DNA from: RECO01 sp050485385
GTDB taxonomy: Bacteria > Pseudomonadota > Alphaproteobacteria > Geminicoccales > Geminicoccaceae
DNA length: 21,326 bases
Assembly: GCA_050485385.1 (NCBI GenBank)
Contig: JBJHBG010000084.1
Location: 1-21,326 of the forward strand
Direction of reading: 5' to 3'
Made by a program: the position numbers and the translations under genes. This document shows, piece after piece, positions 1-7,441 of the stretch; position 1 is the stretch's first letter; each line of letters opens with the position of its first letter. A model generated the notes under the pieces. The model worked only from the letters and a program-made list of their open reading frames with translations. It did no database searches and was not told the origin of the DNA.

Positions 1-1107
1 GCCGGCGGTATCGCCCACGACTTCAACAACCTGTTGACGGTCGTCATCGGCAACGCCGAGGAACTGGCGGGACGGCTCAGAGCCCGGCCGGACCTCGAGG
101 AGCTGGCGCAGTCGATCCTGCACGCAGGCACGCGCGGCGCCGAGTTGACGCGCCATCTGCTGGCCTTCAGCCGGCGCCAGACGCTCCAGCCCTCCAACAT
201 CGACTGCACCGAGCTGATCAGGGCCATGGAGCACATCGTGCGGCGGACCCTGGCCGAGGACATCGCGGTCGTGACGCACCTGGATCCGGCGCTCGCCCAG
301 GCCGTCGCCGACGCCTCCCAACTTCAATCCGCGCTCTTGAACCTCGTCCTCAACGCGCGCGATGCCATGCCGGGCGGCGGGACGATCACCGTTTCGGCCA
401 CCAACATCGTCATCGACGAGGCCTATCGGCACCTGCATCCCGAGGTGGCACCGGGCGACTACGTCATGATCGCGGTCAGCGACGACGGCCAAGGCATGTC
501 GGCCGAGACCCGCGAGCGCGCGGTGGAGCCCTTCTTCACGACCAAGGCGGTCGGCCGCGGCAGCGGTCTCGGCCTTTCGATGGTCTACGGCTTCGTCAAG
601 CAGTCGAGCGGGCATCTGAGCCTCTACAGCGAGGAGGGACTGGGCACCTGCGTGCGCCTCTACCTGCCGGCCGTGGCGGATGGCGGCGATGCGGCGACGC
701 GCCAGCGGGTTCTCGGTCCCGACGAAAAGCCGCAGCAGGGCTCGGAGACGGTGCTCGTCGTGGAGGACGACCCCTTTGTGCGCGGACACGCGTTGAGCTG
801 TCTGCAAAGCCTCGGCTACGCGGCCATCGCCGCCGTCGACGGCCACGAGGCGCTCGCGCACCTGACCGAGGCGCGGCCGATCCACGTGCTGTTCACCGAC
901 GTGGTGATGCCCGGCGGTATCGACGGCTTCGAACTCGCCGACCAAGCACGACGCCTGCGGCCGGACATCAAGGTGTTGATGACGTCGGGCTATGCCGCCG
1001 ACATGCTGCGCGCGCGGGGCCGTCTGCCGGACGAGGCCGTGCTGCTCGACAAGCCGTACCGCCGTGTCGAGCTGGCAAGCCGGCTGCGCCAGGTGATCGA
1101 GAGCTGA
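1..1107 (+). CDS. Hybrid sensor histidine kinase with C-terminal receiver domain (5' truncated by window edge)
   Basis: Reading frame 1 is open from the first base, so the gene begins outside the window; 368 residues are visible. The fragment starts inside the dimerisation/phosphoacceptor helix (AGGIAHDFNNLL, phospho-His at visible residue 6). The ATPase domain follows, with an N box (LNLVLNARDAMPGGG), a G1 box (DDGQGM) and F/G2 boxes (EPFFTTKAVGRGSGLGLS). A receiver domain begins near residue 249, with acidic pocket D256/D257, phospho-acceptor D300 (FTDVVMPGG) and conserved K351 (LLDKPYR). The HDFNN H box and the kinase-receiver order resemble CckA and similar hybrid kinases; the receiver would pass phosphate to a histidine phosphotransferase. 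The sensory N-terminus is not visible, so the signal is unknown. No response regulator gene lies beside it. It converges on the next gene across 10 bp. Confidence 0.93.
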   Translation, partial: AGGIAHDFNNLLTVVIGNAEELAGRLRARPDLEELAQSILHAGTRGAELTRHLLAFSRRQTLQPSNIDCTELIRAMEHIVRRTLAEDIAVVTHLDPALAQAVADASQLQSALLNLVLNARDAMPGGGTITVSATNIVIDEAYRHLHPEVAPGDYVMIAVSDDGQGMSAETRERAVEPFFTTKAVGRGSGLGLSMVYGFVKQSSGHLSLYSEEGLGTCVRLYLPAVADGGDAATRQRVLGPDEKPQQGSETVLVVEDDPFVRGHALSCLQSLGYAAIAAVDGHEALAHLTEARPIHVLFTDVVMPGGIDGFELADQARRLRPDIKVLMTSGYAADMLRARGRLPDEAVLLDKPYRRVELASRLRQVIES

Positions 1108-1117
1108 CGCTCTCGGC

Positions 1118-1858
1118 TCAGGCGGCGTAGTCGCTCCGCTCCGCGTCGAGGATCGCCTTCAGCTCGGCCAAGTGGTTGTCGGCTTGGTCGGGCTCCTCCA
1201 GCCACTGCCGCATGGTCTTGCGCGCCACGTCGTCGGGGGCGATGCGCAAGGGCCGGCCGGTCATGAGGGCGGTCACGTAGGTCTCGCAGGCGCGCTCCAG
1301 GTAGTAGAGTTCGTCGAAGGCGAGCGCCACCGAGGGGGCGGTGACCATGATGCCGTGATTGCCCATCACCAGGATGGGCTTGTCGCCGAACGACCGGCTG
1401 ACCCGCTCCGCCTCGTCGTCGAGACCCATGCCGTCATAGGCATCGTCGATGGCGATGCGCTCGAAAAAACGCATGGCGTTCTGGTCGATGGGCGGCAGGC
1501 GGCTGTCCTCCAGGCAGGCGAGCACGGTGGCGTATTTCGAGTGGACGTGCAGCACGCAGCGCGCGTCGGGCCGGTTGCGGTGCAAGGCGCCGTGCAGCGC
1601 CCAGGCGGTGCGCTCCGGCGCGTCGGGGCGCTCCATCGTCCGCTCGTCGAGCGCGTCGCACAGGACGAGATCGCTCGCCTTCACCCGCGAGAAGTGCCGG
1701 TTCTTCGGGTTGATCAGGAACCGGCGATCGTCGACGGCGAGCGAATAGTGGTTGGCCACGCCCTCGTGCATGCCGAGACGTGCCGTCCAGCGAAAGGCGG
1801 CGGCAAGGTCCACCCGCTCCGACCAGTGGTCGATGTTCGGACGCAGCACGGTGGCCAT
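1118..1858 (-). CDS. Class II aldolase/adducin family protein
   Basis: The protein has 246 residues, about normal for this fold. Zinc-site histidines are visible in the HVHSKYAT motif (H104, H106) and in GNHG (H168); E82, in a PERTAWALHGALHR stretch, lies near the position of the catalytic acid of fuculose-phosphate aldolase. The LPPIDQNAMRFFER and FDELYYLERACET stretches belong to the adducin-like proteobacterial branch, whose substrate is not established. A metal-dependent aldol cleavage or decarboxylation of a small sugar-like acid is possible, but function is not assigned. The start at 1858 is chosen because GGAG lies 9-10 nt upstream and the conserved domain begins soon after. The frame stays open far upstream, but that extension is the antisense of the P-type ATPase and is not real. 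The gene diverges from the ATPase and looks monocistronic. Confidence 0.88.
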   Translation of the reverse strand: MATVLRPNIDHWSERVDLAAAFRWTARLGMHEGVANHYSLAVDDRRFLINPKNRHFSRVKASDLVLCDALDERTMERPDAPERTAWALHGALHRNRPDARCVLHVHSKYATVLACLEDSRLPPIDQNAMRFFERIAIDDAYDGMGLDDEAERVSRSFGDKPILVMGNHGIMVTAPSVALAFDELYYLERACETYVTALMTGRPLRIAPDDVARKTMRQWLEEPDQADNHLAELKAILDAERSDYAA

Positions 1859-2062
1859 GGGCAAAGCTCCATCGATCAGGGTGAGACCGGCATCAAAGAT
1901 GCACGGTTTCGGGCCAAAGGGTAGGGGGGAGCGTATCGCCCGGGTGTGCGTACGAGTGCTATCCTCGCCTTCGCTCCCTGCACGGCCGAACGCCCCGCCC
2001 GGCCTTCCCGGCGTGCCCTGCTGCGGTCCGTGCGGCGACCTGACGAAAGGACTCTTCCGACC
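1859..2062. promoter_or_regulatory. Divergent intergenic region, presumed promoters of the aldolase-family and ATPase genes
   Basis: These 204 bp separate two divergent genes and should hold both promoters. A G-rich stretch (GGGTAGGGGGGAG) lies near 1919-1931. The ATPase ribosome site AAAGGA at 2045-2050 is 12 nt from its ATG. I could not recognise convincing -35/-10 pairs or an operator palindrome by eye. Confidence 0.4.
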
Positions 2063-4771
2063 ATGCGCACTTCCGATCTCCGAGCCGGCACGGACGACGC
2101 TCGGGAATCCTGGCACGCCCGTTCGGTCGAAGAGACGCAGGCAGCGCTCGCCACGAACGTCGACACGGGGCTCGACCAGGACGAGGTGGCGGCGCGGCGC
2201 GAGCGCCACGGCTGGAACCGGCTGACGCCGCCGGCGCGGCGCACGGCGCTGAAGCGGCTTTTGGCCCAGCTCGACAACCTCTTCATCTACCTGCTGCTGG
2301 CGGCGGCGGCGGTGGCGGCCGTGCTCGGCGAGTGGATCGACGCCGGCGTGATCGTCGGCGTGGTCGCGGTCATCGTGGTCATCGGCTTCGTCCAGGAGGG
2401 CCGCGCGGAGAAGTCGTTGGAAGCCGTGCAGGGCATGCTGTCCCCCAAGGCCCAAGTGGTGCGGGGCGGCCGGCGGCGCGAGCGGCCGGCGGAGGAACTG
2501 GTGCCCGGCGACGTCGTGGTTCTGGATGCCGGCGACCGCGTCCCCGCCGACGTGCGGCTCGTCCGCGTCCGCGCTTTCCAGACCCAGGAGGCGGCCCTCA
2601 CCGGCGAGTCGACGGCGGTCGAGAAAACGGTCGATCCGGTGGAGGCCGAAGCCGAACTCGGCGACCGCAAATGCATCGCTTTCTCCGGCACGGCGGTGAC
2701 CGCGGGCCGCGCCACGGCGGTGGTGGTGGCGACGGGCGACCGCACCGAAATCGGCCGCATCAGCACCATGCTCTCCACCGTCGAGACGCTGAAGACGCCG
2801 CTGATGCAGCGCCTCGACGGCTTCACCAAGCAGCTCAGCGTGGTGATCCTCGGCCTGGCCCTCGTCACGTTCCTGGTCGGCGTGGTGTTCTGGAGCCGCG
2901 ACTGGGGCGAGATGCTGCTGGCGGCGGTCGCCATCGCCGTTGCCGCCATCCCCGAGGGCCTGCCGGCCGTGATGACCGTCACGCTCGCCATCGGCGTGCG
3001 CCGCATGGCCGCCCGCAACGCCATCATCCGCCGCCTGCCGGCGGTCGAGACGCTGGGCTCGGTTACCGCGATCTGCTCCGACAAGACCGGCACCCTCACC
3101 AAGAACGAGATGACGGTGAAGACGGTGCGCACGGCCGATGCCGAGGTCGAGGTGGGCGGCGTCGGCTATGCACCGCACGGCAAGCTGGAGATCGGGGGCC
3201 GGGAGGTCGAGCTCGACGCCCCCCTAGCCGAACTGCTCCGCGCCGCCCTCTTGTGCAACGATTCGGACCTCCGCCGCGACGGCGATGGCTGGGTGCCCGA
3301 GGGCGACCCGATGGAGGCGGCCCTGATCGCCCTCGCCCGCAAGGCCGGCCTCGAGCCGGATCGCGAAGCCGAGGAGCACCCCCGGCTCGATGCCATCCCC
3401 TTCGCCTCCGAGCGCCGCTACATGGCCACGCTCAACCACGACCACCGGGGCCGCCACGTCGTCTACGCCAAGGGCGCGCCGGAACGCATCCTGGACATGT
3501 GCGCCAACGAGGCGAGCGGGGACGGCACCGCGGACCTCGCCCCCGAGCGCTGGCGTAGCTGGGCGGAGGCCATCGCCGAGCGCGGTCAGCGGGTGATCGC
3601 CGTCGCGCGCAAGGATGCGGAGGGCGGCCACACCGAGCTTACCGAGGCCGACGCCGAAGGCGGGCTGACCCTCCTCGGTCTGGTCGGGCTGATCGACCCC
3701 CCACGCGAGGAGGCCATCGAGTCGGTGGCCATTTGCCAGCGGGCGGGCATTCGCGTGAAGATGATCACGGGCGACCACGCAACGACCGCCGCCGCCATCG
3801 CCGGCCACCTCGGGTTGGAGCATGCCGACCGCGTGGTCACCGGTCGCGAGATCGAGGAGACGAACGACGACGACCTGCGTGTGCTCGCCGAGGAGGTGGA
3901 CGTGTTCGCCCGCGCCAGCCCCGAGCACAAGCTCCGGCTCGTGCGGGCGCTGCAGGCCGAGGGCGTCGTCACCGCGATGACCGGCGACGGCGTCAACGAC
4001 GCACCGGCCCTGAAGCGGGCCGACATCGGCATCGCCATGGGCAACAAGGGCACCGACGCCGCCCGCGAGGCCTCGGAGATGGTGCTCGCCGACGACAACT
4101 TCGCCTCCATCGAACGCGCCGTGGAGGAGGGCAGGGTCGTCTACGACAATCTGAAGAAGGCGATCGCCTATCTGCTGCCGACCAATGCAGCCCAAGCGCT
4201 GGTGATCGCCGTTGCCATCTTCCTCGGCCTCACCCTGCCGATAACGCCCGTCCAAATCTTGTGGGTGAACATGGTGACCGCGGTCACCCTCGGCATGGCG
4301 CTCGCCTGGGAGCGGGCCGAGGGCGACGTCATGCGCCGCCCGCCGCGGCCGCCGGAGGAGCCGTTCCTTACGCCCTTCATGATGTGGCGCGTGGCCTTCG
4401 TCGGCGCCCTGCTGTGGCTCTTGACCGGCGCCGCCTTCATCGGCTTCGAGACGCAAGGCTCGGTCGCGCACGCCCGCACGGTGGCGGTGAACACGCTCGT
4501 CACCTGCCAGGTCTTCTACCTGCTCAACACCCGCTTCGTCCTCGAGCCGGGCTGCACCGCCCAGGGCCTGGTCGGCAGCCGCGCCGCCCTGGTGGCGATC
4601 GCCGTCTGCGTCGTCCTCCAACTGCTCTTCACCTACGCGCCCATCATGCAGACCTTGTTCGGCACCGAGCCCCTGGCCCCGCTCGCCTGGGCCTGGTGCA
4701 TCGGCGCCGGCCTCCTCGTCTTCGGCCTCGTCGAGCTGGAAAAGCTCGTCCTCCGCCGGCGCACGGGGTAG
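2063..4771 (+). CDS. Cation-transporting P-type ATPase (P2-like)
   Basis: The protein has 902 residues, as in P2 ATPases. Order: N-terminal cation-ATPase domain (about 15-65), M1-M2 (about 73-112), actuator domain with TGES at 180-183, M3-M4 with PEGLP at 297-301, phosphorylation motif DKTGT with D340, nucleotide domain with KGAPE at 470-474, DPPR at 555-558, hinge TGDGVND at 640-646, then M5-M10 (about 702-895). All catalytic motifs are intact, so it should form the aspartyl-phosphate and pump a cation across the inner membrane. It resembles the PacL/SERCA group, but the M5 and M6 positions that supply acidic ligands there are uncharged (Q711 and A740), so calcium should not be assumed. The start at 2063 follows AAAGGA. 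An upstream ATG at 1946 would add 39 basic, low-complexity residues and is less likely. The gene stands alone, divergent from the aldolase-family gene. Confidence 0.93.
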   Translation: MRTSDLRAGTDDARESWHARSVEETQAALATNVDTGLDQDEVAARRERHGWNRLTPPARRTALKRLLAQLDNLFIYLLLAAAAVAAVLGEWIDAGVIVGVVAVIVVIGFVQEGRAEKSLEAVQGMLSPKAQVVRGGRRRERPAEELVPGDVVVLDAGDRVPADVRLVRVRAFQTQEAALTGESTAVEKTVDPVEAEAELGDRKCIAFSGTAVTAGRATAVVVATGDRTEIGRISTMLSTVETLKTPLMQRLDGFTKQLSVVILGLALVTFLVGVVFWSRDWGEMLLAAVAIAVAAIPEGLPAVMTVTLAIGVRRMAARNAIIRRLPAVETLGSVTAICSDKTGTLTKNEMTVKTVRTADAEVEVGGVGYAPHGKLEIGGREVELDAPLAELLRAALLCNDSDLRRDGDGWVPEGDPMEAALIALARKAGLEPDREAEEHPRLDAIPFASERRYMATLNHDHRGRHVVYAKGAPERILDMCANEASGDGTADLAPERWRSWAEAIAERGQRVIAVARKDAEGGHTELTEADAEGGLTLLGLVGLIDPPREEAIESVAICQRAGIRVKMITGDHATTAAAIAGHLGLEHADRVVTGREIEETNDDDLRVLAEEVDVFARASPEHKLRLVRALQAEGVVTAMTGDGVNDAPALKRADIGIAMGNKGTDAAREASEMVLADDNFASIERAVEEGRVVYDNLKKAIAYLLPTNAAQALVIAVAIFLGLTLPITPVQILWVNMVTAVTLGMALAWERAEGDVMRRPPRPPEEPFLTPFMMWRVAFVGALLWLLTGAAFIGFETQGSVAHARTVAVNTLVTCQVFYLLNTRFVLEPGCTAQGLVGSRAALVAIAVCVVLQLLFTYAPIMQTLFGTEPLAPLAWAWCIGAGLLVFGLVELEKLVLRRRTG

Positions 4772-4789
4772 CGAGCCGGTAAGCGGGTC

Positions 4790-4817
4790 GGGGGGCTTTT
4801 GCCCCCCCCCCTGCCGC
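4790..4817 (-). repeat. Copy A of an intergenic G/C hairpin repeat; may also end ATPase transcription
   Basis: On the plus strand GGGGGGC (4790-4796), a TTTT loop and GCCCCCC (4801-4807) form a perfect 7-bp stem starting 18 nt after the ATPase stop. The C run continues to 4810. On the minus strand the element reads AGCGGCAGGGGG (4817 to 4806) and then runs into the hairpin. The same 12 bp plus G/C hairpin occur at 12881 and 20985. There is no T-run after the stem, so intrinsic termination is only possible. Confidence 0.6.
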
Positions 4818-4982
4818 TGTGTCCTGATTGTCGCGCCGAGGCAATCGAGCGTCGCTCCATCAAAAAAAGTGAAGTCTCAGTCAAGTCCACCGGCATCGTT
4901 TCGGGGACACGGACTTCGCTCTCGGTCGCCTCGCGGCCATCGTTTCGGTCGAGATGGCGGCACTCATCCCGCTATCATTGGT

Positions 4983-5001
4983 GCATCGGTGTCGCCGATG
5001 C
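4983..5001. promoter_or_regulatory. Inverted repeat upstream of the methyltransferase gene (possible operator)
   Basis: GCATCGG (4983-4989) and CCGATGC (4995-5001) form perfect 7-bp arms around a 5-nt spacer. The repeat lies about 105 bp before the methyltransferase ATG, just upstream of a TTGACA hexamer at 5007-5012. This suits a regulator site or a small hairpin, but no regulator gene is nearby and no matching site was noticed elsewhere in the window. Confidence 0.3.
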
Positions 5002-5092
5002 CGATTTTGACAAAGCAAGCGTCGTGATCGAACGGGCGCTCGGGTGGGCTGTCGTGGCTTGATGGCACCGAGAACGACACCGCATCGCCGTC

Positions 5093-5098
5093 GGGAGG
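5093..5098 (+). promoter_or_regulatory. Ribosome binding site GGGAGG of the methyltransferase gene
   Basis: GGGAGG lies 8 nt before the ATG at 5107 and decides this start over the in-frame upstream codon at 5044. Confidence 0.7.
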
Positions 5099-5106
5099 TG
5101 CTGGCC

Positions 5107-6480
5107 ATGACCGAAACTCGCGGACCTTCAGCCACGCTGGGCGGCGGATCGAGCGCATCGACCTTTGCCCGCTCGCTGGGCGGCCAGGTCACCTCCATCG
5201 ATCAGTCGGATCGCCGGGTACCGGTCAATCTGCGGCAGAGCGGACCGACGCCGGTCGAGATGCTGATCTCCACCCGCGTGCGCAAGTCGCCCTACTGGCA
5301 CCTGTCGATGGAGGCCGGCTGCTGGCGCTGCACCGTCTACAACCGCATGTACCACCCGCGCGGCTATGTCCGCCCGGAAGCCGGCGGCGCCATGGCGGAG
5401 TACGCAGCCCTCGTCGACCACGTCACCTTGTGGAACGTCGCGGTGGAGCGGCAGATCCGCGTCAAGGGACCGGACGCGCTCGCCTTCGTCGACTACGTGA
5501 TCACCCGCGACGCCACGAAGATCCAACCGATGCACGGCAAGTACGTCATCCTCTGCAACGAGGAAGGCGGCATCCTCAACGATCCGGTGCTGCTGCGGGT
5601 GGCCGAGGACGAGTTCTGGTTCTCGATTTCCGACAGCGACCTCGAGTTCTGGCTGAAGGGCGTCAACGTCGGCCGCCGTTTCGACGTCAGCATCGGCGAG
5701 ATCGACGTGGCCCCGGTGCAGATCCAGGGGCCGAAGTCGGAGGCGCTGATGGTCGACCTGTTCGGCGAGCAGGTGCGGCGCATCCCCTATTACGGCCTGA
5801 TGCGCGGCAAGGTGGCGGGTCGCGACGTGATCGTCTCGCAGACCGGCTTCACCGGCGAGAAGGGCTACGAGATCTATCTCCGAGACGCCACGCGCTATGC
5901 CGAGGACTTGTGGTACGCGCTGCTGGAGGCGGGCCGCGCCCACGACTTGATGGTCATCGCACCGGCGCACCACCGCCGCATCGCCGCCGGCATCCTGTCC
6001 TGGGGCCAAGACATGGACCAGGAGACCCTGCCGTTTCAGTGCAACCTCGCGTACCAAGTGCCGCGCCACAAGCCGGGCGACTACATCGGCCGCCAGCGGC
6101 TGGAGGCGGTGCGCGCGGCGATGGAGGCGGGCCGGCCGCCCTACAGGAACACGCTGGTCGGGCTCGCCTTCGGCGGCCTGCCGGTGACCGACTATGCGCC
6201 CGATTTCTGGCTGATCTCGGCTGCCGTCGAGGGCGATCCCATCGGCTACGTCACCTCGCCCTGGTACTCGCCCGAACTCGGGACCAACATCGCGCTGGGC
6301 TATGTCGACCTCGCCCATGCCGCACTCGGCACGGAGCTTTGGGTATGGCTGCCCGAAAGCTACGCGGCCGAGCCGGGCCAGCCGGCCGCCGCACGGGTGG
6401 TCGACGTGCCGTTCCGCCCGTCCGTCAATCCGAACGCGCGCGAACTCGCCAAGGCCAAGGGGCATGACTACGTGGATTGA
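5107..6480 (+). CDS. DmdA/GcvT-like folate-dependent methyltransferase (aminomethyltransferase family)
   Basis: The protein has 457 residues with the GcvT fold. Stretches such as RCTVYNRMYHPR (74-85), HVTLWNVAVERQI (105-117), GGILNDPVLLR (154-164), VQIQGPKSEALM (204-215), GFTGEKGYEIYL (247-258) and YVTSPWYSPELGTN follow the order of dimethylsulfoniopropionate demethylase DmdA and related folate methyltransferases. E255 and Y257 of the EIYL motif fall where this fold contacts the pterin. It is longer than DmdA (about 365 residues), with roughly 55 extra N-terminal residues. It should move a methyl group from an unidentified N-, O- or S-methyl donor onto tetrahydrofolate. The paralogue family is broad, so DMSP is only one candidate; LigM-type O-demethylases are another precedent. 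The start at 5107 has GGGAGG 8 nt upstream; a start at 5044 lacks such a site. The MetF-like gene follows at once. Confidence 0.85.
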   Translation: MTETRGPSATLGGGSSASTFARSLGGQVTSIDQSDRRVPVNLRQSGPTPVEMLISTRVRKSPYWHLSMEAGCWRCTVYNRMYHPRGYVRPEAGGAMAEYAALVDHVTLWNVAVERQIRVKGPDALAFVDYVITRDATKIQPMHGKYVILCNEEGGILNDPVLLRVAEDEFWFSISDSDLEFWLKGVNVGRRFDVSIGEIDVAPVQIQGPKSEALMVDLFGEQVRRIPYYGLMRGKVAGRDVIVSQTGFTGEKGYEIYLRDATRYAEDLWYALLEAGRAHDLMVIAPAHHRRIAAGILSWGQDMDQETLPFQCNLAYQVPRHKPGDYIGRQRLEAVRAAMEAGRPPYRNTLVGLAFGGLPVTDYAPDFWLISAAVEGDPIGYVTSPWYSPELGTNIALGYVDLAHAALGTELWVWLPESYAAEPGQPAAARVVDVPFRPSVNPNARELAKAKGHDYVD

Positions 6481-6491
6481 CGGTGCCGGGG

Positions 6492-7382
6492 ATGGACGGG
6501 CTCGACACGGCGGCCGTTCCGCTGGAGGACGCGGCCGCGCAGGCCAAGCGGCATCTGCTGCTTGGCCTGTCGCTGGAGGCGACGCCGGCCGGCCTCGACC
6601 GGCTGGATCGGCGCCTTCCGGTCGGCACCGAGGTCTACCTGCCGGCTCTGCAGGCGAGCAGCGACGAGGAGCGGGCGAAGGCCGCGAGTCGACTCCTGGC
6701 ATGCGGGCTCCAGCCGGTCCCGCATCTGGCCGCGCGCCGCATCGCCGATAGGCCCGCGCTCGAAGTCACGCTCGCCCACTTTCGCGAGGCTGGCGTCCGT
6801 CGCCTGCTGCTGATCGCCGGCGATCCGGCCCGTCCGGCGGGCGCGTTCACCAGCACCCTCGACATGCTCGGCACAGGCCTGCTGGAGCGCTACGGCTTCG
6901 GTCATTTCGATGTTGCAGGCCACCCCGAGGGCCATCCGGCGGTGCCGGAGGCGGCGCTCGACGCCGCCCTGCTGGCGAAGCAGGCCCACGCCCGGGCGAC
7001 CGGCACCGACGTCCGGATCGTGACCCAGTTCGTCTTCGACGCCGACCCGCTCGTCGCCTTCGATGCCCGCCTCCGCCGGCTGGATATCGCGCTGCCGGTG
7101 CGGGTGGGCGTGGCCGGGCCCGCGCGCCTGCGCACGCTGCTCGCCTATGCTTGGCAATGCGGCATCGGCGCCTCCGCGCGCGCGCTCGCCCGCCGCCCGG
7201 ACGCGGCCCGCCTGCTCGGCGCCTGGACGCCGGACGTACTCGTCGACCGCCTTGCCCGCCACGTGGCGACCGATCCCGCGACGCGGATCGAGGGCCTGCA
7301 CCTCTTCCCCTTCGGCGGCATCGAACGGGCGCTCGCGTGGCGTGACCAAGCTCGAGCGGGAGGATTCGACGGCCGTGCCTAG
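6492..7382 (+). CDS. Methylenetetrahydrofolate reductase (MetF)-like protein
   Basis: About 296 residues, the length of bacterial MetF. Family marks are LLLIAGDPARPAGAF (flavin/NAD region), GHFDVAGHPEGHP (compare GVAGYPEGHPE of MetF), the IVTQFVFDAD strand, VRVGVAGPARLRTLL and LHLFPFGG. MetF interconverts methylene- and methyl-tetrahydrofolate using FAD. Beside a folate-dependent demethylase it would oxidise the methyl-folate formed, as proposed for the ligM-metF arrangement of lignin-degrading sphingomonads. It departs from housekeeping MetF at many positions, so it may be a specialised paralogue. The start is uncertain: ATG 6492 is used here, but GTG 6483 or TTG 6477 (overlapping the upstream stop as TTGA) are possible, and none has a strong ribosome site. 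The gene is translationally close to the methyltransferase and convergent with the SMP-30 gene. Confidence 0.8.
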   Translation: MDGLDTAAVPLEDAAAQAKRHLLLGLSLEATPAGLDRLDRRLPVGTEVYLPALQASSDEERAKAASRLLACGLQPVPHLAARRIADRPALEVTLAHFREAGVRRLLLIAGDPARPAGAFTSTLDMLGTGLLERYGFGHFDVAGHPEGHPAVPEAALDAALLAKQAHARATGTDVRIVTQFVFDADPLVAFDARLRRLDIALPVRVGVAGPARLRTLLAYAWQCGIGASARALARRPDAARLLGAWTPDVLVDRLARHVATDPATRIEGLHLFPFGGIERALAWRDQARAGGFDGRA

Positions 7383-7441
7383 ATCGGAGAGATCGGTCAC
7401 GGTGCCGGCGTGCCCCGCTCCCCGGTTCGGCTGCTGCTTGC

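Larger units (their letters stand above)
4772..5106. other. 335-bp intergenic region: hairpin repeat, short repeats, presumed leader of the methyltransferase gene
   Basis: No credible gene lies here; the short frames show no family resemblance. It holds a G/C hairpin repeat just after the ATPase stop (4790-4817), an A7 run at 4862-4868, an 11-bp direct repeat CATCGTTTCGG at 4894-4904 and 4938-4948, and a 7-bp inverted repeat at 4983-5001. The part after 4820 looks less GC-rich than the surrounding genes. A TTGACA at 5007-5012 has no good -10 partner. A strong ribosome site GGGAGG at 5093-5098 ends the region. Promoter and operator positions for the downstream genes remain undecided. Confidence 0.6.

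Noticed and set aside
1859..3178. Long minus-strand extension in frame with the aldolase-family gene, which would give a 686-residue protein
   Set aside because: The extra part is antisense to the P-type ATPase, His/Arg-rich and without family resemblance. The aldolase domain has its own ATG and ribosome site at 1858.
4802..4810. C9 homopolymer as a phase-variable tract
   Set aside because: It is intergenic, part of a hairpin arm, and not placed to shift a reading frame or a promoter spacer that I can identify.
4958..4974. GG-N10-GC sequence (GGCAC...GC) resembling a sigma-54 promoter
   Set aside because: Only a partial consensus match, the TTGC element is absent, and such spacing is frequent by chance in GC-rich DNA.
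5007..5012. TTGACA hexamer as a -35 box for the methyltransferase gene
   Set aside because: No acceptable -10 sequence lies 15-19 nt downstream.
4799..5062. Small open frames in the gap before the methyltransferase gene
   Set aside because: No ribosome site, no recognisable family, low-complexity translation starting in the poly-C hairpin.
7382..7441. GATCGG direct repeats and possible bidirectional terminator between the convergent MetF-like and SMP-30 genes
   Set aside because: Repeats are only 6-7 bp and no stem longer than 4-5 bp with a T-run was found.
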